From: Tamarix chinensis
Lineage: Eukaryota; Streptophyta; Magnoliopsida; Caryophyllales; Tamaricaceae
Direction: 5' to 3'
Assembly (NCBI GenBank): GCA_030549775.1
Contig: CM060175.1
Coordinates: 67,323,745 to 67,387,744 of the forward strand
DNA length: 64,000 bases
In this document: positions 32,932 to 45,455 of the stretch, piece after piece
Layout: every line of letters begins with the position of its first letter
Position numbering within the stretch: position 1 is the stretch's first letter
The notes under the pieces: generated by a model
Databases searched by the model: none
Told to the model about the DNA's origin: nothing
The model's input: only the letters and a program-made list of their open reading frames with translations
Position numbers and translations under genes: made by a program

Positions 32932-34660
32932 TCAGTTATTATGCACACAAATAAATTTATCCTTCACTCTTTCCTTAATGAGTACACTAAGTATAGTAGT
33001 ATTTGATTGAAACAACGTATTATTTCTATTTAACCATAGTTTATATAAGATGCTTGCTGCGACTATTCTTATCATGCCTCTCAATCCACACTCTCTTCTA
33101 GTTAATTGAATCATCGACTAGAGCAAATGATTCTAAATTCTTGATGCAAATATAAATCTCAGCTGGTTAAAAAAAAAGCACAAGCAAGTTTTTTCCATAA
33201 CACAATTCACAAGAAATATGGTACCGTGTTTCTATATTAGGTATTGTATATTAAAATGTTGTGACTCTCTAACTATATAACTTTTATTTGGTGATTAAAG
33301 ATTGATGGCACATCAACCAAGCCGCCATTTTATTCCTAGGCATACCATTATGGCTCCAAATGAAATGCCTGTAAGGTAATTGATTTGCCTTTATTTTAAT
33401 AAAGTCATAAACTGCCCTAATGATATGCTTATTTTGACACTCATAAGCTTATAAAGTCTATCTTCCTGCATAGCTTATGTTTCTTGTAGTCTAGCATCTA
33501 ACTAAATCAAGTAGTTTATCTAGGAATGGTTGATTCTGCTAAATAATCAGCCTTGTTGTGTTTAAGGTAACACCTAAATATCAAAAGGAAAATTCACCTT
33601 CTTAATATCCCATCATATATAAAAAGTAATTTTTCCCTCTAAGAGAGACCCCACAAAAATAAGAATTAATTTTGGATGAATTTTCCTTCAAACAAGACCC
33701 TTCCTCAAACTCCTAACTTTTTTTCAACCAATCTAGTTGAATTGATGTCTCCACTAAAAAAGATAAAAATATCATTTAGAAAAAACTAGATAATTATCTT
33801 TAGTGCTTTCCAAATGGGGTGACCTTGGAAGCTATTGTTATACCAAAGTTTCTACAGACTTCTATGGAATTATCTTATGCCCAAAATAAATAAATAATGT
33901 GATAATGGATAACCTTATCTAACTCCTCTCTTTCTTGGGAATAGTTTTGTTAGTGCCCCATTTATCTTGAGGTATATTCTCACCATTATAACACAAGCCA
34001 TGACTAGATGTATAAAGTGGGTTTGAAAATCATAAGCTAGTAATAGATGTTGACGGAGATATCACTCTATACTATCATAAGGTTTTTAAACATATATTTT
34101 AAGCATCGTTCATGTCCTGGATTCTTCCTCCTATAATGCATGACTAATTCATGGGTCATCGCAATATTATCATTCAATAAATGGCCTTTGACAAAATTCG
34201 TCTATGATTAGTTTACCAACTCATGTAGTATTGGTTGAAGTCTATTTATAAGAACCTTTGAGAAGATATTGTATTGGATGTTGCATCACTTAATAGGTAT
34301 AAAGTATTTTTCTATGCTTGCATTGGGGACTTTAGGTATCAAAGTGACTGCAGTACTGTTTAGTTGCCTTAAAAATATGGTTGTTTTCTATAACTCTTTC
34401 ACTATTGTATTAATATCTCTTCCTATTACATCCCATGATTTCTTGAAGAAATAAGGGTTGAACCCATCAAGACCTAGGTCTTTGAGGTCACCCATTGAAT
34501 AAACACCTTTCTTTACCTTTTTTTTTATCTTCCACTTGTTGCAATAATTGTGTCTTCCTTGAATTGGACAATCTCTTCTAGGAGCATAAAGAATTGTCTG
34601 AATACTGCAATTGGGGTGCATTTGTGCCGGATAAGGATGTGTGAAATATTCTAAACTCAT
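32932..34660 (-). pseudogene. L1-type LINE reverse-transcriptase relic
   Basis: On the minus strand, 34520-34390 encodes MGDLKDLGLDGFNPYFFKKS plus WDVIG, the start of the plant LINE reverse-transcriptase domain (usual pattern K.PGPDG...FFK..W). After several frameshifts, the region 34370-34090 reads through the TLIPKVPNA, the cysteine-asparagine (CN) motif and the VKGHLLNDNI blocks that precede the catalytic palm. At 33114-32932, RIVAASILYKLWLNRNNTLF matches the C-terminal region typical of plant LINEs. The palm with the catalytic aspartates (about 33200-34080) is too damaged to read. No endonuclease domain was found upstream, so the copy is 5'-truncated, as is usual for LINEs. No poly(A) tail was confirmed. 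Confidence 0.75.
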
Positions 34661-37600
34661 GTTGCATTGTAGTCTCCTTGTCTATTTTATTTCATGTTTC
34701 ATCCATAAACCTATATATTACATTGTAGGCATGCCTTCCTTTTGCATTTGCAAAGAAATAATGTGGGTTACGGGTTCTTAATAAGATTACCATGAAATTA
34801 TTCATAAACAACAATTACATATATCATAAAGGACCATGGCACACGTAACATTGGAGCATCTTGGATCATGAATGACCATTATAGTCACGAATACCTCACA
34901 ATAGAGGTAGCAATTTATCTATATGGGTGGTTTTTAAATAAAATTTGATACACAAATACTGACTAAACCATGGTCCTATAAATTGAGAACAAATAATTAT
35001 CGATACTAGCAAATATACCAATCTAATAAATTTATATATTATATACCAACTAGTGTGATAACACATTATTCACCTATCTTAGCCCATTGCCCTTACATTA
35101 TAGTTTGAATAAATTACTATCATAGACACACAATTAGTTCTATGACTAAGTTGATAATTGATAAGTTACCAATGACTAACGGATAAATGTTTTGCCAATT
35201 ACCTAAATTAGCCTGATGTTTTGTCCGATAACATCAACTTATTTGATGTATATATGTCAACTCATAGTACCACAATAATTAAGCACGTATAAGATTTCTC
35301 TACTAAATAGATAAAGCGCGTGTATCGTCAATGAAGGTCTACTATAGTAGTTAAATGGCCCTGTAATTAATTATCCTACGTTAATATTACTAGTACTAAT
35401 ATTTTGTAATCTGTACAATTAACCGAGCATTTAACTCATATCAAACAATCTATCTAATCATGAAATATTTATTTACGACCTAAGCATAGGTGAACCTATC
35501 AAATTGTTAATACGATTATATTACTAGATAAACATAAACAGACATGCTTCATCTTTTATTTTTACCGGTAATCAAACCACTACTTTATACTAATGCTAGC
35601 CTAATAGTCCTAGCAAAAGAGTAAATAGTTATTGACTTTCAACCTAGCCACTTGCATATTTATACGAATCCAACTTGACCTTCGGAGGTAACATATTCTA
35701 TGTAAGGATCATTGCCGACAGTGAAAGACTGAGTGGGGCGTGGATTATATGATCTAGACTCTAGAGTTCTAGAGGAGCATCCTAGGTCGTCGTCGTCGCG
35801 GCCATCTTTATTATATTTTTTTTTTCTTCTGTCAATTCAATTCGTTGCATGCGGCAAAAAGAAAGGTTGCCGAGTCGGACATTACTATGCGACTTAGAGG
35901 CTTAAGAAATTTTGTGTGGTATAGCATGCCATGACTCCGCAGACACTAACTATAAAAGAAGCGTTTTTTTTTTTTCATACTTAAATAGAAAAAATAGCAT
36001 TACTAACCATTGGTTGATAACGATATTCGATATCTGATAATATAATCTAATATTCGCATTGATCTGATTAAAAAAATTAAATAACTAATCTGATACTTCT
36101 TTTTATAAACTAAATAATCGATTCGATCAATAAAAGAACAAAATAAATTATATATGCATACTCTAAATACTATGTATTTTTTTATATAAAATTGTATTGT
36201 ATATAAGCATATATGTGTACATATAGCTTGAAATAAGAATGTTTATTGTAAGTAAATTTTATATTTTTTAATTATTATTTTGATTAAATATTTAAATACT
36301 ATCCAAAACTTAGAATTACTCATTGAATATAATGTAATTTAAGACTTTAATCAAATCATTATATCATATTGGCTCAAACTAGATTAATTTATTATTTTTT
36401 GATCAATTTTTTTAATTTTTTTTTTATTTATGGATTGTTCGAAAGTTTCGGATATATGACTAATTATTCGCTATCTGATTTAAAATTTTAGATATCCAAA
36501 ATATATTTCAGATATTTAATTTTTTTAAATATCTAAAAAAATTATTTAATGTTTAGAAATTCATTTATGAATAACTCTAATTATAGTATTAAGCTCTTAA
36601 ATCTATACCTTGAGACCGAAGTGGAGAGGCGGCTTTTCTCCTCCTTGGCTCTAATGAGTACCGGTTATTTATATGTGATCGTAGGAATTCACTAGCAAGG
36701 GTTGTAAGAAGTATTATCTATTAGTTAATTATTTACTAGAAATAAAATATATGTTTTATATTCATTTTAATCAGTCAAGGATCTATTATCAATAGACTAT
36801 ATTGACCAATTCTATAACTATATCTTTTATTGAAATTCTACTAACAATCAATTATTTGTTAAATAGAATTACTATGATTTAAAGTTGAATCCTTATTACG
36901 TATTCAAATAATCACATAAGTATGTGTGTGTGTTTGTATCCCTTAAAATAAAATACTCTACCATACCTACTGTTATTACTTTTCCCCCTTTTTTTCTTTT
37001 GCTATTTTTAGTGTAGAAATAATATATGGAAACAATATTAATACTCTAAGAAAATAACCATTTATGAATATATTTTATAGGTTAAATCATATTTTTTTAA
37101 TCTTAGGAATACAATATTATATGAACCTTAAGAATAGTTTGTAAATACCACACATTATATCTTATATTCTATATTGTACAAAAATTTCTAATGTTTAAAC
37201 TATTTTACAACATCGTAAGACAATTAATATCCTATGAAAACCCAAAATATTATATGAACCCAAATATTCTATGAAGTTGAATAATACCATATACGAATTA
37301 ATCTCTTAGAAAAACTATAGTGTTAAAAATATGGGGTATTACCCATACTAATATGTATCTCTATTTGTAGAAAAATTTCTCCGGAATAATGATGGTATAA
37401 CACTTTTATTTTTCGATAACCATAATTTAAGATAAACTAACTTAAATAAAAAAGCAAAAAAATATGTATAACTAGTCACATGATAGATTGATTGGACTGT
37501 CATGGCTCTATTTTATTTTATTTTATCTTTTATAAATTCTAATTAGATATCTATAATTGAGTGTATTCCCTATTTTTTATAACTCTATTCACACTTTTTT

Positions 37601-37772
37601 ATATTTTAACATTTTACATAAATACTCAAATTGTGAAAATAGTTCTATTTACTCCCTATTTAGGTACTTAAACAACAAACCTACTAAAATAAAATTGTGA
37701 ATTTCTTCTTTATTCTATTGACGTAATGCTATCTAAGGTACATTAAATACTAAATTGGTGATTAAATGTATT

Positions 37773-37809
<37 letters not shown>

Positions 37810-38199
37810 ATATTTTATTTTATATTATGATGAAAGCTAAAGGTAATTTTAAACTTCAAAAATTAATAAAAATACATCACACAATGAAAGTGAATAATTA
37901 AGGTGCATTTCTATTCTTATATATTGCACCTAAGGGTACCTAGCAAGGTCCTCTTGTGTGCATAAAAAAAAAGAATATATACATATATATGTCACATAAA
38001 GCATGTGCAAAATATTAATCAATCCATGATACAACTATCTTGCTAGGTGCATATATTCCAATTTTGTCTTATATGTAATTATACACGATATGTATAGTAT
38101 ACAAATTTGTTTATAAGAATATACACCTAATAAGGAGAATGCATATTATATAAGTTTTTCTATATTATATTTTTAAAAAAAAGTTTATTAATTTAATAT
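34661..38199. other. AT-rich intergenic DNA with decayed repeats
   Basis: No gene recognised. 35990-36560 is rich in GATATTCGATATCTGA-like words and resembles the interior of the hAT MITE at 48467, so it may be a decayed relative without readable ends. An (AT)n run lies at about 37777-37804. CCTAGCAAG near 37939 and CTTGCTAGG near 38040 form a short inverted pair that could be a small MITE. Confidence 0.4.
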
Positions 38200-39416
38200 C
38201 TAATAAATTTGAATCTTAATATAAGTTGATTCTTGTGTTTAATCTTAATTTGATGTGTGTTTGAGGTTTGTTTTGATGAAAGTTTGGGTAAGTTTGAAGA
38301 AAATGGGGTAGAAGAAGTTTGGGGGCATCAGTCAATTGGTTAGCACCATTGGTCAATATGTACACCGTTTTAAAAAACATTCTAGCCTTGAATAATCAGT
38401 CAACTGACAAGACATATCGGTCAACTAATTATTTGGTAAAATTAATTGTTCATTTATGATTTTATCTTCTTTTTTTTCATCGCTTTTATGACTTGATGGT
38501 GATGCTTTGATTTGGTTATAAACTACTTTTGCAAGTCTATTAAGGTTTTTAAGCTCAATTTCAAGGCTTTTTGGAAGATTTGAAGAATTATTTTATCAAT
38601 AGAGGTGGTTAATGCAAGAGTATCTTCATCTCATTCTTCTCATATTGATGGATAAGAGTTAGCATATTTGGAAGTAATATCAATTATTCTTAAAAATCTT
38701 AAACACCTTCATAATAACCTTAATAATGTTTCATTAAGTGATTCTTATAGGTATTACATATGTTTACAAGAAGAAGACTTCACCAATGATATTTAGTGTA
38801 CAAGATAATGGTGATGCAATGGTTACAAAGGTGCATGGAAGAAAAAGCTACAAGACATGAAGTTTGATTATTTGATTATTCAATTTATTATCATGATTAT
38901 GTTTTATGTATCTTTGATGTTTTATGTAAACTTTGTAATATCTTGTTATTGTAATTGTAACTTATTGTATATATCATATGGACATGTATTGGTTTAACTT
39001 TTTTATTAATTAAGCCGGATGTTTTGGGCTTAATTAATGGGGATTAAGCTCATCCTTCTATGTGTATATTTATATATACACTAGTATATTCGGTGGTGAT
39101 AGTCATTATTCAATCGATCATCTAATGAAATGAAAGAACTTGGACTCAAAACTCTTGGTCATTCTATATTCCTACTTTCTCTTCAAGTGAGGTTAATCTT
39201 GAGTGAGTTTTATGATTTTCTCTATAGAGAAATTAGTGGTTTATCTTTAGAATTATTTTGATCTTGGAGAAGATCAAAACCTTCCAATTGAATGTTGCAT
39301 TTGAATCGTCCACAGTATCAACTTTCTCCCTACTTTGTGCGACTTTGTTGTTCTACAAGCCAAACACAATGATCCTGCATTTGTGAACGATAAACCATAC
39401 ATTATCTTACACATCA
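38200..39416 (+). mobile_element. Probable 5' LTR of a gypsy element (left end uncertain)
   Basis: The right end is set by a primer-binding site at 39422, with CA at 39412-39416. TATATTTATATATACAC near 39066 is a likely promoter, followed by a leader ending in AACTCTTGGTCATTC. The left boundary near 38200 is a guess from the change in composition. Confidence 0.5.
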
Positions 39417-39421
39417 GTTTT

Positions 39422-39434
39422 TGGTATCAAAGCC
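39422..39434 (+). other. Primer-binding site (initiator tRNA-Met type)
   Basis: TGGTATCAAAGCC has one mismatch to the usual plant TGGTATCAGAGCC. Confidence 0.8.
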
Positions 39435-40307
39435 ATGTTTTGTTTGACACAAGTGAAGGAAGACACAACTTGGAGTAGAATCAAGAAAACACATTTCCTT
39501 TAACGTGAAATAGAGATTCTTGATTATTCTTGCTTTGATTCTTTGAATCTTGATTGATTTTATTGAGTTATTACATGCATGAGATTGATCTTGTGTGGTT
39601 TAATGTGTGGTTAGAATAGTATTTATATTGATATTGAAATGAATCTTGAACTTTGACATGCTAAAAACTGAATCAAAGATGATGGTTACATGTAATGTAT
39701 ATCGAGTAGTTTGAAGGAGAAAATTGTGTTTGTGTGTGATGCTTGTGTGGAATTGATCTTATTCTGCATGTTATGTACATAATCAGGATAGATTTGAATG
39801 AATAATTAAACCCTTAGATGGTAGTTTAAATGCATGAAAGCTAAATAAACTCTTTAGCCCTAGTTGACATTTATATGGTTGAAGACTGTGTCGAATGTAT
39901 GTTTTAGTGTATTCAATTATAAGGGGTTTGTAGTCCATCATTTGGACTGACTATTTGTGAAATACACATACCTAATACATATAGGATATTGTTTCAAATC
40001 TTCATTAGACATATTGCGAGTTAGAACATAGAATACAGGCATAAACTTTGTTAGAAAGTGTCGAATGATTAGTGTTGAATTTTGTTGAATTCTATATCAA
40101 GAATTTAGCAAGAAACATGTAAAGTGTTTTGATTTGTTTGTGTATGTGATAATGTTGATTGTTGGTTATATGTTTGATTCATGGGAATTAGAATTTTTTT
40201 TCAAGAACCAACTTGAAGAATCGAAGAAACCCCTTGAGTGATTTGGGTTTTAACTGAACCCTAAGGATTACTAATCTTTTGTTAAGTGTGTTAGCAAGTT
40301 GATTACT

Positions 40308-41240
40308 ATGGAGGGAGAACCGAATGTTCAAGTTATTTTGTAGTCAATCCAAAAGTTATCAATAAATTTGGTAGAAAACAATGCTCAGCTTCAACAACTT
40401 CCTACAATGTAGACTCAATTGCAAATGATGGAATCTTGCTTTTTCGAGCAAGATTTGGTGTAAAATTTGTAAGAACAAAATGAGTTCTTTGGAGATCGAA
40501 TGAGAAGTGATACAAAGTCCATCAATCCAAAAAGAGTAAGGTACTTGAACTCACAAGTAGAGTATGAAGAAGTGTCACAAGGTAGTAGAAGTAATAGAAG
40601 GAACTATGATCATCGGCTAAGGCATTATCACAAAGAAGATAAAGGTATTAAACTGGATCTTCCTAATTTTGATGGAAAACTTGATGTTGAATTATTTATT
40701 GAATGGATACACGTGGTAGAGGCTATTTTTAAATTTAAGGATTATCATGATGAGCAAGTGCAAATTCGTTACTCTTATGTTTAAGAAGTTTTTTAGGATA
40801 CGGTATGATAACTCAAAGAGAACTAGAGGAAAAGAAGGTAAATCTATAATCAAATATTTGGGTAAGCTTAAGAAAAATTTGAGAAGAAAATATATGCCTA
40901 AAGAGTATGAGCAAGATAATTACATTAGGTTGACTACTTTTAGACAAGGACTTTCACGTGTTGATGAATATGTTGGGGAATTCAACAGGTTAGCACTTAT
41001 ATGTCACATCTATGAGAGAAAGGAACAAATATGTACTAAATTTCTAGGTGGTCTTGATATGAGGATTTGAGATAAAGTTGGAACTTATTTATATGATTCT
41101 CTTAATAATATGATTAAGCTATCTTTGAGATTTTGAAAACAAATCAAATCTAATAATTCCCATACCACGCGAAGTACTTCTTCTACAAAGTACTACCCAA
41201 GTACTCAAGCTACTAAGTACAGGACAAGTACCTCAAGTCT
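40308..41240 (+). pseudogene. Gypsy gag remnant, frameshifted
   Basis: The frame opens with ATG at 40308 about 890 bp after the primer site. It is interrupted by TAG, TAG, TAA and TAA before 40500, then runs open to 40784. LDLPNFDGKLDVELFIEWIH matches the start of the plant gypsy Gag domain (D.P.FDG..D...F..W). The match resumes in another frame from about 40800: GKEGKSIIKYLGKLKKNLRR, QGLSRVDEYVGEFNRL and KFLGGLDMRI are the middle and end of the same domain. About 20 residues normally found between the two parts, including the Trp pair, are missing, so a small deletion accompanies the frameshift. The product would have been the particle protein. Nothing of protease or pol follows, and the match fades by about 41240. 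Confidence 0.85.
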
Positions 41241-44200
41241 CTAAAAATGTTGAGAATAAAATCTCCTCTACGGTCACATATTATGTATTGGCTCCTTCAA
41301 CATGCAAGGCTACCTACTTGACTTTCACTTCAATAGAGGCATATTTTGCATGCCAATTTATGCCAAATCTATCATCGTGAACCAAAAACTATATCCACAC
41401 ATTTTAAGGTTGTCATTTTGTAGCTAAGGTTTGGAATAAGATTGGCATGGGCAACGTAGCTTGGTTTCATCAAACACATACCTTTGATTAGTGAATAGTA
41501 CTTGCACACAAGATCATCCATGGCAGATAACTTGGGGGTGACATCTTCATTCAAGGAACGATGGCTCTATGGTATACATAAAATATATTGGTATTCCAAG
41601 GTCAAACTAGCATGGATGGCGTCGCCCTTGGTCAAGAGTCGTTTGTTCAAATGGTTTTTTTTTCTACAATATCAATGAAATAATTCTTTCAAACCCGTGT
41701 AATTAATCAATGTTGCTAGGGAACTATCACCTATAGGTTTCATTAAGTTAAATATTGATGGCTTGCATTCTTATCTGAGTGTATATTACATGATACACTC
41801 GGATATATAATCGAATTTGCATTAAAAGATGTAGACTTTAGTGAATATTTTGAGAACGGTTAGATGATTTATGATGATTATTTAGTTTCTACATTTGGAA
41901 ATAAGTAATGAAGAGAGAAGGTGGACACAAAATAGAAAATATATAATTGATTATAAGAATCGTCAATATAAATTGGAAAGTGATATATATATATATTATT
42001 GAAGATAAATATTTAGCCAAATAACAATAGGAAGGAGAACTAGACTGCATCAGGAAAAGCAAATGTGATAGCAATACATTCTCGTTCTTCAAAACAAAAT
42101 GTCTTGAGACTATTGACCGACAGCTTTATACACATTAGTGATGATATTAATCATTATGCTTATTTTATGTAATTACTTCATACCCCTTTACTTTTCTATG
42201 CGTTGATTAGCACAACAAGGTAACTTTAGCACCCGTTAATGCGCTAATTCATACCCCTTTACATATTAGTGATTGTATCACACCGCTAAAGGCCACCATT
42301 AAACACGGCCGTCTCTGTTCTGACCCGGCCACACTTTCTTTTCTTCTTTATCTTTTTTCCCTTTTCCTTTTTCTCTTTTTCTTTTATTTAGGTGTCTAAA
42401 ATAATAAGAATATATGTGGATAATTTATTAACTATCTGATCTAAATCGAATCTAACATGACATGATAATATATGCAAAGCATGCGATAGATACGAATTAT
42501 TTAAATATAAATACGAACGAGATAATTATCACATTTGCCTAAAAATAAATTTCATAAGATTAAATAATATATAAACAACAACGTTATGTTCGCCGATGGA
42601 TATTTTGGAATTTCCGGTTAGGAGATCGAAGCGATCACAACGTGTCACGGCCTCACGGGCAATCCTTGCTTTGTCCTTATCACGGGTTTTATGATTAGCC
42701 CCTGCCTTAAACTTTAGCAACGTCATTAGCACTAAAAAATAAAAACTTTATTCAGGCCACAAGTATGATGAAGACCGACGGGGCTTCATGGTTCGGCTGT
42801 GTGAGCATGAAGTCATACTTGCCCATGTTATCATGAATTGAAGTCACATTCGCCTTCGTTCTTGTCGGTACATATGTAAGAGGACAAGGTTCGAGGAAGC
42901 ACATACCTGACGTAACTATGTACGCAGCAAGGGGGGAATTATGGTTCTAATCCATAATTTTTTTTAATGTTTATATTAATCATAGTATATTTATTATCTA
43001 AATGAATTAAAATAGTCAGCCATAGCCACCAACAACAAATAACTTTTTTCAAACCATGACCTATTATTATTCCCTAGCCTCCGTTATTCAAGATAGTCGT
43101 ATTTATTTTATTAGCCTCAACTTATAGTTTAGTTATATTGTCTATAGGAATAAGTAAAGCTCGTAGGCAAATTTTTATATTCTGCCGTTAATTAATTTGT
43201 TCAAATTATTTTAGGCTCCAAATCTTAATCATCTAGTTAATTACTCCAATTTGATTGATGTTTTCCGCGAAGCTAATTAATGTAGGGATAGATTATATTT
43301 ATGGAGGTTAGCTTTGCTTTGGGCATGGGTTAAGCATGTTCTGTGCAAGGATGGCTTACAATAAAGAACCGGACAAAAATCTTCCTTTTCTTCAAAATAT
43401 AAAGAAAGAAAGAACATGATGCGCTAGTCCATCTGCCCAGAGTGAGCCTGTCCATGTCATTGCAAAAGATGACGGAGAAAGTGCGTTGATCTGATTTTGT
43501 ATCGCGTGACATGTTTTGGATAGGGATAAATAAATAAATAAATAAAAATCGGTCTTATTTATTTATTTAGTTTACTTATTAAGGAAGGAAGTCAATCCGG
43601 AAATACAATGTACAAGATTCATTACGTTTTAGCTAATACCGCCCACAAAATTAAAGAGGGTGCGAGCTCTAATCTCTGTTAGGGGGTGCTCCAACAATAC
43701 GAATTCCATAAGGCAACTTATAATGGCCGACATGTGCTGAACCATCAGCCAGCCACGTTATTTATCTCCACGTAATCGTGCACTACTCCACATGTTTAGA
43801 ACTGCGACATTGAGTATTAATTTGCAAAATGCTGATTCAATTAATTAAGGGTTTATCTTTATTCCCCGTCTGCCCATATATCTTTCGCCACTTTTTGGGT
43901 GCCTTGCCCTAAGCAAGGATAGACTCCTCACAGTAATTCGCCAGTTCTGTGAAGCACGACACGACTGGTAATTGTGCGCGAAATCATATTGTCATTGGCC
44001 GAACATTTTCCACTTAAACATTGAACCCACAGGGCCTGCTAGTTCAATCATGACTACCTCCCGAGCCACTTTTTAGCTAGCGTAGAAGCTTGGTTCGAGA
44101 TTGCAACCCAAGTCCCCCTTGATCCTTGCTACGACGTAGTAAATACTAGCTCGCGATGTGTCGTCGTCTCTCACTTTTGCTGCTTCCCCCAATTAAGCTT

Positions 44201-45044
44201 CTATGGAGCTTGTTTAATTCATCTAGCTAGAACCCCCTTAGGTAGCATAGCAGTTTTCATGTTGTATGTCGGAATGGCACGTGATTCTATGTGATGCACA
44301 ACTTTCTTAATTTTCTAGCAGTTTCTAAGTTTGAGATGCCCATACTCATTGTTTTATGGTATGTATATATTCGTCACTTGGTATTTGCATTATTAATGCA
44401 TGGAATTTTTCTATCTTTAATAAACATATAAAAGAAGAGTCCATCCTATCAACCCCCCTCATTCTAGCTTTCTACGCAAGCTACATGTTTTTCATAGCAT
44501 ATCTTTGCTTCAGATCTTAGCCTACCCTTAGTTGCCACGTGTCATTTTTAAATTGGTCATGAAATTAAGCTTTGGATTTCGGATGAAAGTTCCAACGAAA
44601 ACACGTTCAATAGGAACCAATAATAATAATAATAATAATAATATGTGCCTTTTTTTTTCAAAGAAAGCATGATATGATCAAGTAGCTTAGGAACTAGTAT
44701 TCATGTCATCTATAAGAGACCTCAAAGTTGTAATAATCTTATTTTGAATCATATTTGAGAAAACTAATCAAAGAGTGAGAGAGATCAAGTCTTAATCGCT
44801 CTCTTCCTCTTTATATCCATTCATGTCCTCCTTTAGTGCTTCCATAGATGCTCCACCGTCAACGGGGTTGGTAGCTCTGCCAGCGACAATAGAAACAATG
44901 ACAACACACCAACAATCACCCTCTATTCAATGGTAGACGAAGATACAAAAAAGAAAGATTTTACGATGCTTGAGTCAAAGTTACTCGGGTGGCATTTACA
45001 AGCTTACAAGTCTTACAGGTTGATCTAGCCAACACCTCAACGTC
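41241..45044. other. Intergenic DNA, no gene recognised
   Basis: Contains no convincing gene. Slightly GC-richer, non-repetitive patches at 42560-42940 and 43680-44300 have short frames only. A minus-strand frame of about 50 codons near 42900-42750 is preceded by CAG|GTATGT-like sequence, but I could not match it to any protein. The minus-strand frame at 41372-41554 is likewise unplaced. (AAT)n at about 44622-44642 and (AAAT)n at about 43529-43548. Confidence 0.4.
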
Positions 45045-45052
45045 GCTGCCAG

Positions 45053-45447
45053 TAGGGGTATTCAAGAATCAGTCCGGACGAGAATTTTAGACCAGACCAA
45101 TAGGTTATTTAAGGTTTCGATCTAAGACGGGACTGGTATTCCGGTCTCTAGTCTAGGTTTTTGTCTCGAATTAAAAAAAATGGTCCTTAACTGGTTCTGA
45201 TCCTATCTAGTCCGACCTAAAATTTTATTAATAGTTTATCTAAAAAATATAATTTATTAATATACAATATATATATATATATATAATTTACCGATTCCGG
45301 TCTTAAATGGTCTTGGACTAGAAATTTTGGCCCGATACCTATCCGATTCTCAATCCTAACTTAAAAATTTTTTTGATCTTTAACGGGATTTCGGTACAGT
45401 CCGAGCCAATCCAACCTACTCTAGTTTTGGACCGGTGCACACTCGTA
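45053..45447. mobile_element. hAT-type MITE, 395 bp
   Basis: Ends are TAGGGGTATTCAAGAATCAG on the left and, read inward from the right, TACGAGTGTGCACCGGTCC, both of the hAT form TAGGGGTGTGCA. The 8-bp flanks GCTGCCAG (45045-45052) and GCTACCAA (45448-45455) agree at 6 of 8 positions, as expected for an old hAT duplication. There is no coding frame. Confidence 0.75.
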
Positions 45448-45455
45448 GCTACCAA

